A DNA stretch of 64,000 nt from Dysidea avara (taxonomy: Eukaryota; Porifera; Demospongiae; Dictyoceratida; Dysideidae). Position 1 is the stretch's first letter, and every line of letters begins with the position of its first letter. The position numbers and the translations under genes were made by a program. Positions 1 through 11,149 of this stretch are shown here, in pieces. The notes beneath the pieces are model-generated. The model had not been told where the DNA came from. It saw only the letters and a program-made list of their open reading frames with translations, and searched no databases. Where the stretch lies: NCBI RefSeq assembly GCF_963678975.1, contig NC_089274.1:29885053-29949052 (forward strand), written 5' to 3'.

Positions 1-124
1 TGTAGTGGCAAGTAGTACTGGTAGCCATTCACAATAGTGGGATGTGCTGCCAGACCAGGTTTAATTGAGCATTTTTCATTCAAATAATCAGAGGGTACAT
101 CAGGGATATAAACTTAAACCTCAC

Positions 125-368
125 ATGTAGCATACCACAAATTTCTTTTCTGCACTGGTTGCAAATATAGCCAACACTAACAGTATCATCAATCTCCTTG
201 TCAACTACTTCTCGTTTTGCATCAGCAATCTTATCTAGAATAAGTGTTTCGTGACTTCTCAACTCTAACAACTCTTGTTCATGATCATCACCAGATTCCT
301 TCTGTTGGAATTCCAAATAGCGTATTTTGTCCCGTGTTTCCAACAACTGACGCTGAAGTAGAGCAATC
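125..368 (-). CDS. internal exon of an unidentified coiled-coil/CxxC protein
   Basis: An open exon of about 80 codons is read on the minus strand. It lies between an acceptor (ACACAG just above 368) and a donor, either GTGAGG just below 125 or GTATGC at 135. The first roughly 60 residues are rich in E, K, L, R and Q with heptad-like leucine and isoleucine spacing, as in a coiled coil. They are followed by GYICNQCRKEIC, a CxxC plus a further Cys that could bind zinc. There is no start or stop inside it, so it is an internal exon of a gene that continues beyond the left edge. I cannot name the protein. Coding status is supported by codon-like continuity and plausible splice sites only. Confidence 0.42.
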
Positions 369-479
369 CTGTGTATGGAGAAGTATTGAGTCTCTCATAG
401 CACATCATGCATCTCAACATACATGGGCAATTATAGAGCTATAAAGTTACTATACAAATTTTAAGTTCAATTAGGGATC

Positions 480-1335
480 ATAGAAAAAAAATAGGAAAAC
501 AAGGAGGTTGCCTACACCTGCAGATATACTAGCAAACATTTAATCCCTAATCCAGTCTATAACCAAGAGCCTGAATTAGGGATTAAATGTTCACTAGTAT
601 ATCTGCAGGTGTAGGCGACCTCCTTTGTTTCCCTTCTTTTTTTTTCTATGATCCCTAATCGAACTTAAAATTTTTAATTTTTCCTTATTTTTTTGTAACA
701 TTGTTATGACTGGTGAATCCATGCATACCACATCAAAAGAAAGGATGGCACCAGAATTAATGTTTTCATCTGAACGTGCACCCCATCAATCAAAAACTGC
801 TTCGAAAGTGCAGTGGCCATTACACTTCACTTTCAGCTATGTTCGGCCCGTTACACAGCACTATAGACGAAAAACAGTAGAAGAAGTGTCTCTGTAACAA
901 TCCAGTCACCACAAAAATACAATGATTCGCGCACCCCAACTATCAATTACTACCTTGAAAGTGCAGCGGCCATTATGCTTTGCTTTCAGCTATGTTCAGC
1001 CTGTTACACAGCGTTACAAGCGAAGAACAGTGTTAGAATCGTCTCTGCAATCAGTCCAGTCACCACAGAAAATATAGATGATTCCCGTTTACAAACGTAC
1101 TGTAGGGAAGCCATGCATCATGCTACCGTGAATCGACACCTTGGGCTGTCAGCAAAAAGAAATGGGACACAAAGGAGGACAAAGGTAAGTCCATGATGCG
1201 TGTTTAGTATGTACTGCGGTATGCCAAAAGGCACGTCTCGGGACGAAGTGACATCGAACAGTGAAAAAATCAAGCCCATAGCCTTAGCCGTTATCGAATT
1301 ACACTTGCCTGAAGGCATCAGGCAGGCAGTTAGTC
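480..1335. repeat. interspersed repeat family R1, copy 1 (hairpin plus duplicated block)
   Basis: A palindromic hairpin spans about 490-665; both arms contain ATTAGGGATTAAATG and the CCTACACCTGCAGATATACT block in opposite orientations. It is followed by two related blocks of about 130 bp (about 790-910 and 950-1075), each with GTTACACAGCRYTA and CAGTCCAGTCACCACA-like stretches. Related sequence recurs at 14.1-15.05 kb (reverse orientation), 19.8-20.05 kb, 22.7-23.1 kb and 30.85-31.1 kb. The short ORFs here are shadows. No protein of the element is recognisable. Confidence 0.75.
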
Positions 1336-1555
1336 AGTAGAAAATTCCATTGAATAATTTTTTTTCCGATTTCATAGGAAGCCTTTAGGACCATACTGAA
1401 GGCACTTTTGGGCTTGGCTATACCTAACCAATACTGCCAAAGTGCCAGGATGGAGTTGCGAAGTTGGTTTTTGGGTGAATTTTTTGGGTGAATTTTGGCT
1501 AGGAAAACCAAATCTCCATGATCCCATATACAGTATTACCATACTGTATGATGAG

Positions 1556-2190
1556 TAGAGGTGTACCGATATGGGTTTTTGGCATGTACCGATATCTGAT
1601 ATTGATGCCACCAAAAGAAGCCAATAATCGATAGTCAATCTGATATTTGCATTATAGTTTTAAGCAAACAAAAGTGTACATTTACCACAGCATGTGCATG
1701 TACTCTGCCTGTGGTGGTATACAGCTTGGGTTTCTATTGCACAATCCAGACAATCAGGTTCCCAGAAACATTTTTATGTATACTCCCATGAAGCCTTATA
1801 CGGATATTTCTGCATTACGCTGTATTCTAATGGCTTGTGAGAAAGCTGGGTCAGCAAATTTCCTTGGTTATCCTGTGAGGTACTCTATAGCTACTTCATT
1901 GTAAAGACTGTGGTAAGCTTTCCAACAACAAACTAGAATCATGTGTATTTGTATGGCTTCTCATAGCGTAGCACTTGTTGCAGAGTGGTCAATAAGCCAA
2001 TGGCACTAAAGAGCCACATGGATAACGTAGAAAACCAATGTATAATCCATTTATGTACGAACTATTGCTACTGTATAAATATCGGTAGCGATATCAGTCC
2101 TCCTGCTGTTCTGTACCGATACCGATATTGGTAAAAATTACCATATCGGTGGCCGATATTTTAGCTGATCCAATTATTGGTACACCTCTA
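1556..2190. mobile_element. hAT-like non-autonomous DNA transposon, copy 1
   Basis: A 635-bp element starts TAGAGGTGTACCGATAT and ends with the inverted form GGTACACCTCTA. It is flanked by a perfect 8-bp target duplication ATGATGAG (1548-1555 and 2191-2198). Eight-bp duplications with TAG/CAG-type ends are typical of the hAT superfamily. A second full copy in reverse orientation lies at 17457-18098. There is no transposase ORF, so it is a MITE-type element. Confidence 0.85.
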
Positions 2191-2329
2191 ATGATGAGCA
2201 TACAATTTAAAGACTGACAGATACTCAGAAAGATAAAGTGCTCTATCTATATAATATCTATACTACAGTGCAATTAAAACATTTAATTTAAAAATGAAGT
2301 ACAGGTAGGCCAGGTTACAGCAATGTAAA

Positions 2330-2490
2330 AAGCAGTGAAATGACACATGAACGATGATAACTATTACAACATAGTTACAGTACGTGGGAAAATCCTTACA
2401 TTGGCATGTTACCACCACATGTTCAATGGCACATTTTCCTATGTTTAGTAACTACAGTGCCATCATTCATGTGTCATTGTTTCATGACTT
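2330..2490. repeat. imperfect fold-back repeat
   Basis: GTGAAATGACACATGAACGATGAT near 2335 pairs with ATCATTCATGTGTCATTGTTTCATG near 2462-2487. Additional pairing continues inwards through GTTACAGTA/TAGTAAC and GGAAAAT/ATTTTCC. This is probably a short palindromic MITE. The flanks (2200-2330 and 2490-3000) show nothing I can assign. Confidence 0.6.
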
Positions 2491-2998
2491 TCTATTGCTG
2501 GAACCCTACAAATTAATAATTTCAATTGCACTAGTTTGTTAACTTTTTGGTTGTTATAGCATAGCTATGATATACTGTACACGTCTGGCTGTAACTGCTT
2601 TATTGGAGTATCTCGATCTCTAAGCTTGTCTCGAGTGAGCTACACAATAGATTAAGGGGCATTCCTGCCGTATCCTGTTTTTGTACCATAAAACTGCAGC
2701 TGATAACAGCTATATCATTAAAGGGTGTGATCACAAGGGTGTGGCAGTGTTTTCTAATAATTTAGGGGCATGGTCAGAGAGTCTATTAGAAAATGTAATA
2801 ACATATAACGATTTAATTTAAAAGGGCAAATTTTCAAAGAGCAATTGATAAAATTAATTTTGTAGGTTTTATTATCAAATGCTCCAAAAGCCATGCATAA
2901 CGCCAACAAAAAAATTTTTGGTAGTGCACATTGAACTAAGCGGATTATTATCAAGATGGCGAGTACATGTATTAAACGATACAAATCATGATAAGGGT

Positions 2999-3002
<4 letters not shown>

Positions 3003-3040
<38 letters not shown>
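3003..3040. repeat. (AT)n microsatellite
   Basis: Uninterrupted AT dinucleotides. Confidence 0.97.
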
Positions 3041-3045
<5 letters not shown>

Positions 3046-3269
3046 CCATACCTGTTTCAGTGCCCATACAAAAGTCTCAATAGTAGCAGTGAAATTTATC
3101 CCGTATTTCACTGGTAGCAGTGAAAAAGTTGTAATTGCAATTTCATTGGCTAGAATTTATGTTAACAATTAGTGTTGACACGTGTTTAGTACATAGAGAC
3201 AAATTGCGTACATGGCAACGCTAATGCACAGCATGCGCATATGCAGCGAGTATGATATTAACTGGGAAT

Positions 3270-3417
3270 AGCATGGGTAGCAGTGAAATTTGGGATAAAT
3301 ACCACTCTTGTTGTATTGGAAATGGTAAATTTCACTCGGCTTCGCCTCGTGAAATTTATCCCCATTTCCAATACAACACTCGTGATATTTATCCCAAATT
3401 TCACTGCTACCCATGCT
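3270..3417. repeat. near-perfect 148-bp hairpin
   Basis: The outer arms AGCATGGGTAGCAGTGAAAT and its reverse complement close a hairpin with a loop containing CGGCTTCGCCTCG. GTAGCAGTGAAATTTATCCC-type half copies also occur at about 3080-3125. A related loop motif, GAGGCTTCGCCTCG, recurs at 3986, inside the next element. Confidence 0.85.
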
Positions 3418-3475
3418 ATTACTAGTACTAATACAACATCAATATCGTGTCCTGTACAAAAACTCCAATAGCAGC

Positions 3476-4085
3476 TTGTGGTATATTTTTGATATACTAC
3501 AGCAAACTAGCCAATAGAATCAGTATATCACTTGTACATTTGATATACGCATCTGATTGGCTAAAATTTTTTGATAGTGTTTAGTTGTTTTACCAGTTAG
3601 GCATGTCCGACTTGACAACTACTGTTACCATAGTAACCAATACCTGTTACCTAGCAAGAACATTGTTGCCTAGCAACCGTTGCTAGGTAACCACTACTGA
3701 TTGTAGAAATGATTTTGACACCATAGCGATGGTTGCTAAGCAACCACCAAAAAGCATGTAACTAGGTCAGGTTTACATTTTGTTGCCTAGCAACAGTTGC
3801 TATGGATTGTTGGATCGATTTTCAAGAAGATTACAGGCTGCGACGCATGTGCATACTCCTTGAGCATGCTAATCACAAGGAATTACTTACCAGTACTAAT
3901 AGTGGTGTAAAAACATTAGAAATTGCTGTTACTGCTTCCAAGTGGGAGACGAGATGTTGTATTAACATATTATACTACAGATATCGAGGCTTCGCCTCGC
4001 ACTATAACATCTTTTCTAAGTTTGTATATCTTTTGGTATATATTTCGAATACCATGATATCTGTAGTATAACATATACCACTACA
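3476..4085. mobile_element. inverted-repeat element carrying a cluster of X-box-like palindromes
   Basis: The ends resemble TGGTATATNNNNNATACTACAG in inverted orientation (about 3480-3505 and 4055-4082), and there is an inner GATATC/GAGGCTTCGCCTCG fold at 3980-4000. Between 3624 and 3806 are five or six palindromes of the form GTTRCC-(0-3)-RGYAAC. They are at 3624, 3646, 3665, 3679 and 3731, with one more at 3782. I see no coding region; the 89-codon ORF is probably chance. Confidence 0.6.
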
Positions 4086-4555
4086 CTGTGGGAAATTTTG
4101 CAAACGAGGCTGAAACAATGAGAAAGCGAGTCGTTGCACATGTCCACAGTGACGTGCTGTGTGTGGAGGGAAATCTCGACTCAGCTCTAGGGTCCAGTTG
4201 CTTACTAGGAATTGGCTTGAAATAACAGTGCAAAGCTATTACATGCCGTTTCAATCGTATGCCACCATGAGCTTATACAAAGAGTTAAATTTTCGTAGAA
4301 CTACTTCTCTTCGAATAATTTGAAAATTAAACTCCTTTGAAAATAACCTATTAATTATATGGTACTTTACGGCCAGTGAATATTAGTGAATTCCCACTAA
4401 TACACCAAGTTTTATAATTACTATGTGATTGTTTAGTATACAGTAATTAACTAGTACTTACAGTACTGTAAGCACTTCAAATAGTTTTGTGGCATCTAAA
4501 TACACCCATCTAAGGAAACCGTTGTTACGGAAAATTAACTCCTCCTTACATGAAG
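4086..4555. other. unassigned intergenic DNA
   Basis: AT-rich sequence with no convincing gene, repeat boundary or RNA gene. Confidence 0.5.
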
Positions 4556-4559
4556 AAGA

Positions 4560-5175
4560 AAACCATGCAATAGACAGATTTCATAATAAGGCTTTATAGC
4601 ACATAATAATAACCGTTGCCCCTAGCAACCTGAATTTCCTATTATTTTTAGGTGATAACGTCTGAAGTAACTTCTCCAAATTATGAAAGTGTAGCATGTA
4701 TATGTCATAAGATATGACATTTTTGAAATTTGTGGTTTTCCCATACATATCTACATAAGGGGGCAACAGTTGCCCCTTCTGGGCAATCACATAAATGAGG
4801 CACATGTATTTCAACATATGGAGAAACCAAAATTCCAATGAATTTATATATCAATTTTACATAATATGTAGGTGTGAATGTCAACAATAATCTCTTCAAG
4901 TTTTAAGTGGATAGTGTATATACTATATAGATCTTAAGACATGACATTCATTGAATCCCATGATATGTGTGATTACCGAGAAGGGGTGACTGGTGTCCCT
5001 CTCATAGACAATGTATGGGAAAATTACAACTTCAAAATGTCATATCTCATGACTTATATGCACTATCCTTTTAAAACTTGGACGTACTTTAGACGGTGAC
5101 ACCTACAAATAATGTAAAAATTAGATTGCTAGGGGCAACAGTTAATTTTTTCCTTATTATGAAATTCGTCTATTG
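4560..5175. mobile_element. long imperfect fold-back element
   Basis: AATAGACAGATTTCATAATAAGG at the left pairs with CCTTATTATGAAATTCGTCTATT at the right. Inner pairs include CGTTGCCCCTAGCAACC against GATTGCTAGGGGCAAC, and TCATAAGATATGACATTTT against AAAATGTCATATCTCATGA. The total is about 610 bp. The two ORFs on the minus strand lie in the arms and are shadows. Confidence 0.75.
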
Positions 5176-5204
5176 AACATAAAAGGAAAAGCAAAGCACA
5201 GAAA

Positions 5205-5510
5205 GCATAACCAGGAAAGGCACATATGTCACCAGTGAGTTTGTTCTTGTGGCTTGAAATGGTGGCAGTGCTGGCTTCTAGCCTTGTGACTGTAGTCATG
5301 CTGGTAGACAAAAATCAGGTTATGGCAATTTTTTATTTATTCAATATTTGGCCTCAGCCTTCTGTATTCTTGGTTTTTTAATGCTGGATTTGATTAAAAG
5401 CACCTATCCCCTACTAAAAGTGATTTTTGTCATGTATGATATTTCTATGATAGCTTTTAACAGCAGTACCGTTCATTTTAGGGGAGAACCCTACTAAACA
5501 ATACTACCAG
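5205..5510. repeat. repeat family R5, copy 1
   Basis: Stretches such as CTAGCCTTGTGACTGTAG, GTAGACAAAAATCAGG and a final GGGGAGAACCCTACTA are shared in the same order with 19.11-19.32 kb and, duplicated, with 54.64-55.07 kb. There are no clear termini or protein. The following 5510-6230 has nothing I can assign. Confidence 0.6.
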
Positions 5511-6232
5511 TTAGATGTAGTCTTGCATGGCACAGACTGTATATTTTAGGCACAGAAGCTTATCGCTTTCAGTATAAGCACCCGTGCCTACAAAGTGGTT
5601 GTTCTAAGGACCCTGATGTAACTCTTCTGTCTCCACGCAACACTTTGCACTGCAGGTAGGGCTATAGTAGGAGTGATACAATGTGGAAATTAGAGCAAAA
5701 CGATATCAGTTTTACCAACATAATACTACTGAGCATTTCAGTGTCAAGTAGCTGGTTAGTAGTTAGTTTGCTATCTCTAGATCTATGGCCAGTGGAATTG
5801 CCATATAGCTATCATGTAGTTATGAGAAGTTGTGGAACGCAAGAATTCTTACTGTGACAGAGGTGTTCATTGTGCCAAACATCTGTTCAAAAAACCACTT
5901 AAAGCTACTTCATGGGGTGAACTTTCAAAACAGAGGCAGCATTTTTTAATACTGTAGTTTGGTCAGTTCATCATGGCCAGGAATGTCTTCACATACATGC
6001 AGAGGCTAGTGCCTACAGAAAGCATATGTTTGTAGTGCTTGTCAAAACATTGTAGTGATTTGCATGAAAGCACATATTACAAGTTTATTACACTGTCTTC
6101 TGAAATATTGTCTCAAAGATTAATGATATTATTGCACCACAACTTGTGGTGCACCAATATGACATTTTGCCGATATTCTGATAACGGCAATTTTTCAAGC
6201 AGATAAATTTTACTAAAAGTTTGACCAATTTA

Positions 6233-6480
6233 TCTTGTTTATTTTTATTTATTTATTTATTTATTAATGCTTTACAGCAGAAGGTCTGTACGGCACCTGG
6301 CCCTACAGCCTGCTCAAAGACCTTAGCTACTTAGACTTTAACTACTTAAGGTGTGTTTGAAAAGTTGGAGAAAGGAGAAAAAATCCATGACTGGACCCAG
6401 GTAGCCTCGAACCTGCAGCCATCCGATTTACGCTCGAACGCTTACAGGAGTCTACGAGGTGGTCAGGATGTTTTCTCCTT
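6233..6480 (-). mobile_element. tRNA-like SINE, copy 1
   Basis: Read on the minus strand, this carries a Pol III B-box-like GGTTCGAGGC (reverse complement of 6405-6414), a body ending CAGGTGCCGTACAGACC, and a (TAAA)n tail (the TTTATTTATT run at 6240-6264). Two further copies lie at about 15517-15735 and 15824-16015. The A box is not clear, so the tRNA origin is tentative. Confidence 0.7.
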
Positions 6481-6732
6481 GTTGTTTTCATGTAATTTTA
6501 TAGTGCAAGTAGTGCTACAAAAACTGCTGACAGTACATTTAAGTAGTAATAACAATATTGTAAAGCAAAAAAATTCAACTCAATGTATTTGTAAACATCA
6601 TTTGGTGCACATGAGCATGTATTTATGAATAAATACACATATCTGTATCTGCTGCTTTTTCTGTCATGGTGCCAATCCGATACCGATATGCAAAAAAGTA
6701 GCCGACATATGGTTTTATAATGATACTAATAT

Positions 6733-7268
6733 TAGGGCTGGGACGAAGCTTCGAACGTTCGGTAGGTTCGAAGGTTAAGCAAATTTCGAATTATAAAACT
6801 ATCCTTCGAAGCTTCGTAATGCACTCATAACCTACAAAAAGAATTACGAATAAACATTCTGTTCTTTATTGCAGCAGCTTATTCACCTTGCACGATCAAT
6901 GTTCGTCTTGTGCGATCGATGTCACCTGCCACGCCCATTTTTAAGCCAATGAAAATTTATCTTTCTACCATGGTAGAAGCCTTTAATGCCTTATAAAGTG
7001 ATAGATAATACATGAAAAACGTCCTTAAAGCCATTAGTTGGCATTTAACTACGCATGATTGCAGACACGCCCATTTACAATCGCTCAATCGCGTCATTCA
7101 AAACTGCTGCTATGCATTATCCAAATGCTTACAAACTTACAAAATAGGATTAGAAAGATAAAACTTAAACATAAATACAAGAAAACCTACCAACACCAAA
7201 GCTTCGAATATTTGAATATTTTATTAGCGAATGTTCGAATATAAATTTCAAGCTTCGTCCCAGCCCTA
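6733..7268. mobile_element. hAT-like MITE, second family
   Basis: A 536-bp element with terminal inverted repeats TAGGGCTGGGACGAAGCTT / AAGCTTCGTCCCAGCCCTA. It is flanked by ACTAATAT and GTTAATAT, an imperfect 8-bp duplication (6 of 8). The ends fold back further through GCTTCGAA motifs. No transposase is present. Confidence 0.85.
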
Positions 7269-7289
7269 GTTAATATTGTATGAAAATTA

Positions 7290-8640
7290 TCGCATGTCCT
7301 CTCTCCTACAGGTAGACTAGCTTTTAGCAGAAATCTATACAAGATAACTTGTTTGTAGCTGCACTCATTACAGAGTGACTTCCAATGTAGCTAGACTCTC
7401 TTCACAATAACTTTTTGTAGCTGAACTATCTACAAGGTGACGTGCTTGTATGTAGGGTGTTTGTTTGTAGCTGACTCTCCACAGGGAGACTTGTTTGTAG
7501 CTGAACACTCTACTGAGTAACCTTTTAGCTGAACTCTACAAGTGACTTGTTTGTGGCTGACCTCCCCAAGGGAGACTTGTTTGTAGTTGAACTCTCTACA
7601 GGTTGAATTGTTTGTAACTGAACTCTCTACAGGGTGATTTGGTGTAGCTGAACTCTCTACAGGGTGACTTGTTCGTAGCTGAACTCTCTACAGGGTGACT
7701 CGTTTGTAGCTGAACTCTCCACAGGGTGACCTGTTTGTGGCTTAACTCTCCACAGGGTTACTTGTTTGTAACTGAACTCTCTACAGAGTGACTTGTTTGT
7801 AGCTGAACTCTGCACAGGGTGAATTGATTGTAGCTGAACTCTCTACAGGGTGACTAGCTCATAGTTGAATTCTCTACAAGGTGATTTGATTGTAACTGAA
7901 CGTTCTAATAGAGTGACTTATTACATAGCTGAATGTTCTATTAGGGTGACTGCACTATTAGAGTATCTCAATTGCACACTTGTTACACTAAGTAGTTGAC
8001 TTTCGCAGTGTAACTCAGTGGTAGGCAGGACAAGTAATACACCTTTTATTAACAAAACTTGATTGTGTACTTTTTACACATGGTTGGTGTTTTTGTTATA
8101 ACTCCATAACTGTTAGTGTGATTTCTTTCAATCACAAAAGCTTTGCACTACAATAGATACTCCATGTATTGACCAATTTTCAAGTTATTCCATCAAGCGG
8201 TTTACCCTGGAGGCGTGACAACAAATTGCCTTTGGATTTTGCACATAACTCCCTGTTCTTTGTCTGATCTGTACCAAAATTGGATTGTCAATGTGCAGCA
8301 TGATGTTCATACCAAATTTTAAGTAAATCAGCCAAAGTATGCATGAGTTATTACGATTTTTCTAAAGTGTGCGATAAGAAGATTGAGAAGAAAAATATGA
8401 AGAAAATAAGACGAACTTTGAAGGCGCGTATCTCAGTGATCGATGGGTGGATTCACCTCAAATTTGGAATGGTACCCCGAGGGATGTTAATTTTCATCCA
8501 GCCATTACCTAGCTACGGACACGTGATAAAAGGCTTTTTTTTGGTTCCTGTAAAATACACATTTGTCTGTTGTGCGCCCACACTGGCTGTACTTGGCAGC
8601 ACGGCACACTATCGTGTGTCTTGATAACGAAACAAACACC
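7290..8640. repeat. minisatellite-bearing repeat family R7, copy 1
   Basis: From about 7310 to 7945 there are close to twenty degenerate units of about 31 bp with the core TGTAGCTGAACTCTCTACAG plus GGTGACTTGTT. A non-repetitive body follows (7946-8640), beginning with GACTGCACTATTAGAGTATC. The body recurs at 12.69-13.42 kb and 15.2-16.24 kb, and in reverse at about 34.48-34.74 kb. The 93-codon ORF at 8343-8624 lies in the body; the same reading is broken in the other copies, so I do not call it a gene. Confidence 0.8.
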
Positions 8641-10235
8641 AAATTCTTAGTGTAATAAAGGACTGAACCTAGATTACAGACTGTTTTTACGAAAGTTTAA
8701 CAACGCAATAGGTTTAGAATCTTTGTTCCCCTAGAAAAAATAGGACTACTTTTTACTGATACTTCAACCTTGAAAGCATCTGCAAGTACAAGAACTGATA
8801 GCAAGTACCTTAGATATTTCATCGCTGCACACATTATTTGTAACGTGCACCATATGTAACTCATCCAAGTACATCAATTTATTTATTCGTGTAGTTCATG
8901 GTACTTTTGTACAAGTTTTAACACAATGATGGTCCATTCATTGTAATGAGCGTATGATGAAGTGACTAATTGTACAAGATTCACACGAAGTATAAACTAG
9001 TTCAGCAGCTAGTCAAGTAATCTTCTATGGTCTACTGTGGCTTGAGAAGAAGTCTAGATAATGGTTGTCACAGAAATACTGTAAATACTCTAATAAAACA
9101 GTCATGACAAACTGCAAACCTGATTGCTCTATTAGAGTTACTGACTGTTCTATTAGAGTATATTGATCTTTTCTCATTGCATTTTCACAGAGAAAATTTC
9201 AGCATAGAATGATTTTACTAGCATTGTGCTTGATGCTTTCAAGCATTTATTGTGTCTGTGAAATAAGTTAGTACAAATGGATGTCATTTCCATTTGGCAT
9301 ACATGATAACCAGTACCTGTGGCAAATACATTGGCTAAATCTGATACTTCAGGAAAACAGCAGTATCGGCCTGCCAATACTAGAATCGGTACAACCCTAC
9401 CCTTTAAAACATTGGTAAAGGAACAAATACGGTTCATTACAGATTTGTGAAATGGCGGAATAGTCAAGGAAAACTGTTTCAAATGCATCACCAAGACATT
9501 ACCTCTCCTTAGTCCAGTAACAGAGGTGACTGACACAATTATATTACATCGTCCTTGGCACAAAACCATACCATGATGTAATCTCCAGTGTGTTCATGGA
9601 AAGTGTGCAACAGCGACCAGACAATTTATTTGCTGTTAATACTGCTTCTCTACTGCTGGAAAGGGGGGCAGTTTCTAGAGACTTCCTTCAGTATTAGCCT
9701 GTGGTTCTTACAAGGACTGTGGTGCTGGTCTGGCTTAGCATCATCCAAGCCAACAAGAATAGAGTACTGTATAGTGTATAGATTTGTACATGCGCGGAGT
9801 GCTAGACGTGAATTTTGGAGCTTTTTACCATCTCACTAAAACCTCTATCTCAAAACTTGTCTCCTAATGCGTGTAGCAGGCTAGCTACTTCTGTGTGTGA
9901 CTGTTAGCCACCAGCACATATCTTAAGGAGTAGGTGAGAGATCACACATTCAACAAACAACTGTGTTTTTGCCACGAGGTAACCTTTGTGCATGCACCAA
10001 CACGAGGCCATACTATTCGGTCACGTGAGGGAACAATACGTCATGTATTATTAACCCTCTGGATTAACTGTCGCTCCCCACACAAACCATCTGGCATGCG
10101 AGACTATAGGAACTAGCTACCATCTCACATACCTTGTACCTTGTCTTGTACCACGCGAATTTACAAAAGTATCAACCAACTATATAATACACGGGCAAAG
10201 AAATTATCATAACTGCTAGTCTTGCGTGCCAGACA
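8641..10235. other. unassigned intergenic DNA with an uncertain 131-codon ORF
   Basis: A minus-strand ORF of 131 codons (9174-9569) has no recognisable domain, signal peptide or splice context and may be chance. Two copies of the dispersed CTCTATTAGAG motif lie at 9123-9167. A degenerate TAGTCTTGCGTG end lies at about 10216. Nothing else is assignable. Confidence 0.4.
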
Positions 10236-10244
10236 GTTTGTGGT

Positions 10245-10668
10245 TAGTCTCGCGTGGCCAGACCACTTTTTTCCATGTATTGGGTGGGAAAAAAAGGTCT
10301 GGTGCAACTCCAATAGCCGTTTACTACTGAGCCGTCCCCAGACACTGGGGACGCCAATTGAATAACATTGGCCGCAAAGGAGGTGCCAATGACATCAGTA
10401 AGTAAACTCGAGATGGCTTCGATCTGTTTATCCTTTAAACGAATCTTAATTTGTTTCGGTGTCTCTTTTATAGCGTCTTGAAAGTTCATCCTCATTGTGT
10501 AACAAGACCAAGAGTGTACGAATATTTCATTGTTTTACTGACGTCATGGTGCCTCCTTTGCGGTCAATGTTATTGTCTGGGGACAGCTAATAAGTAAACA
10601 ATTGGAGTTGCACCAGACCCTTTTTCCCACCCAATACACGAAAAAAGCGGTCTGGCCACGCGAGACTA
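10245..10668. mobile_element. MULE-like inverted-repeat transposon with 9-bp target duplication
   Basis: The termini are TAGTCTCGCGTGGCCAGACC and its exact inverse. They extend into long arms that share GGTCTGGTGCAACTCC, CCCAGACA and GCAAAGGAGG. A perfect 9-bp duplication GTTTGTGGT (10236-10244 and 10669-10677) flanks it. The minus strand has an open reading from about 10495 whose start (KETPKQIKIRLKDKQIEAI) resembles the region just before the Walker A motif of RecQ-like helicases. No Walker A follows, so it would be a truncated internal remnant. A 9-bp duplication suggests the Mutator group; the helicase resemblance is weak. Confidence 0.75.
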
Positions 10669-10798
10669 GTTTGTGGTGGCAGTTTCCGCCCCCACACAAT
10701 CCGTCCAGATCACTTAACACATGTACGGATACATTAGGTATGTATATTAGCATAGATAGTATATACTACGTACCCGTAGTATATAACATCTATGATAT

Positions 10799-10904
10799 TA
10801 GTCAAGACCGCTTTTTTTCTCTTTGTCACTGAGTGGGGAGAAATAATTCCTTGTCCTTTTTTTTACCCAATGACAAAAAAAAGCGGTCTGCTCACGCGAG
10901 ACTA
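10799..10904. mobile_element. short relative of the TAGTCTCGCG element
   Basis: It begins TAGTCAAGACCGC and ends GCGGTCTGCTCACGCGAGACTA. This is the same end sequence as the neighbouring 10245-10668 element, but only about 106 bp long and without a visible target duplication. Confidence 0.6.
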
Positions 10905-11149
10905 AGTTATCTACGAAGAGAGATAACCATCATTAACAATTGTGATGAAAAGATGTACAACAAAACAAATAGGCATGTGAAACCTCGGACAGCATGCGAA
11001 CACAAAAAGTAGAGGACTACACTGTGGGCATGGCAAGGCAAAAACAACAACAAAAAAGACTAATTACTGTAATTACAAAAATAAAACTGTCTAATTTGTG
11101 CATTATCTAGTGATGTTCTGTGCTGAATCAACCATGAATCAACTAACCT

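Noticed and set aside
6405-6414. A GCCTCGAACC B box suggesting a tRNA gene
   Set aside because: No cloverleaf or convincing A box can be drawn, and the unit is repeated at 15.5 and 15.9 kb with a TTTA-rich end, so it is a SINE.
8343-8624. 93-codon ORF that might be a small basic protein
   Set aside because: It lies in the body of repeat family R7, and the corresponding frame is broken in the copies at 13.1 and 15.4-16.1 kb.
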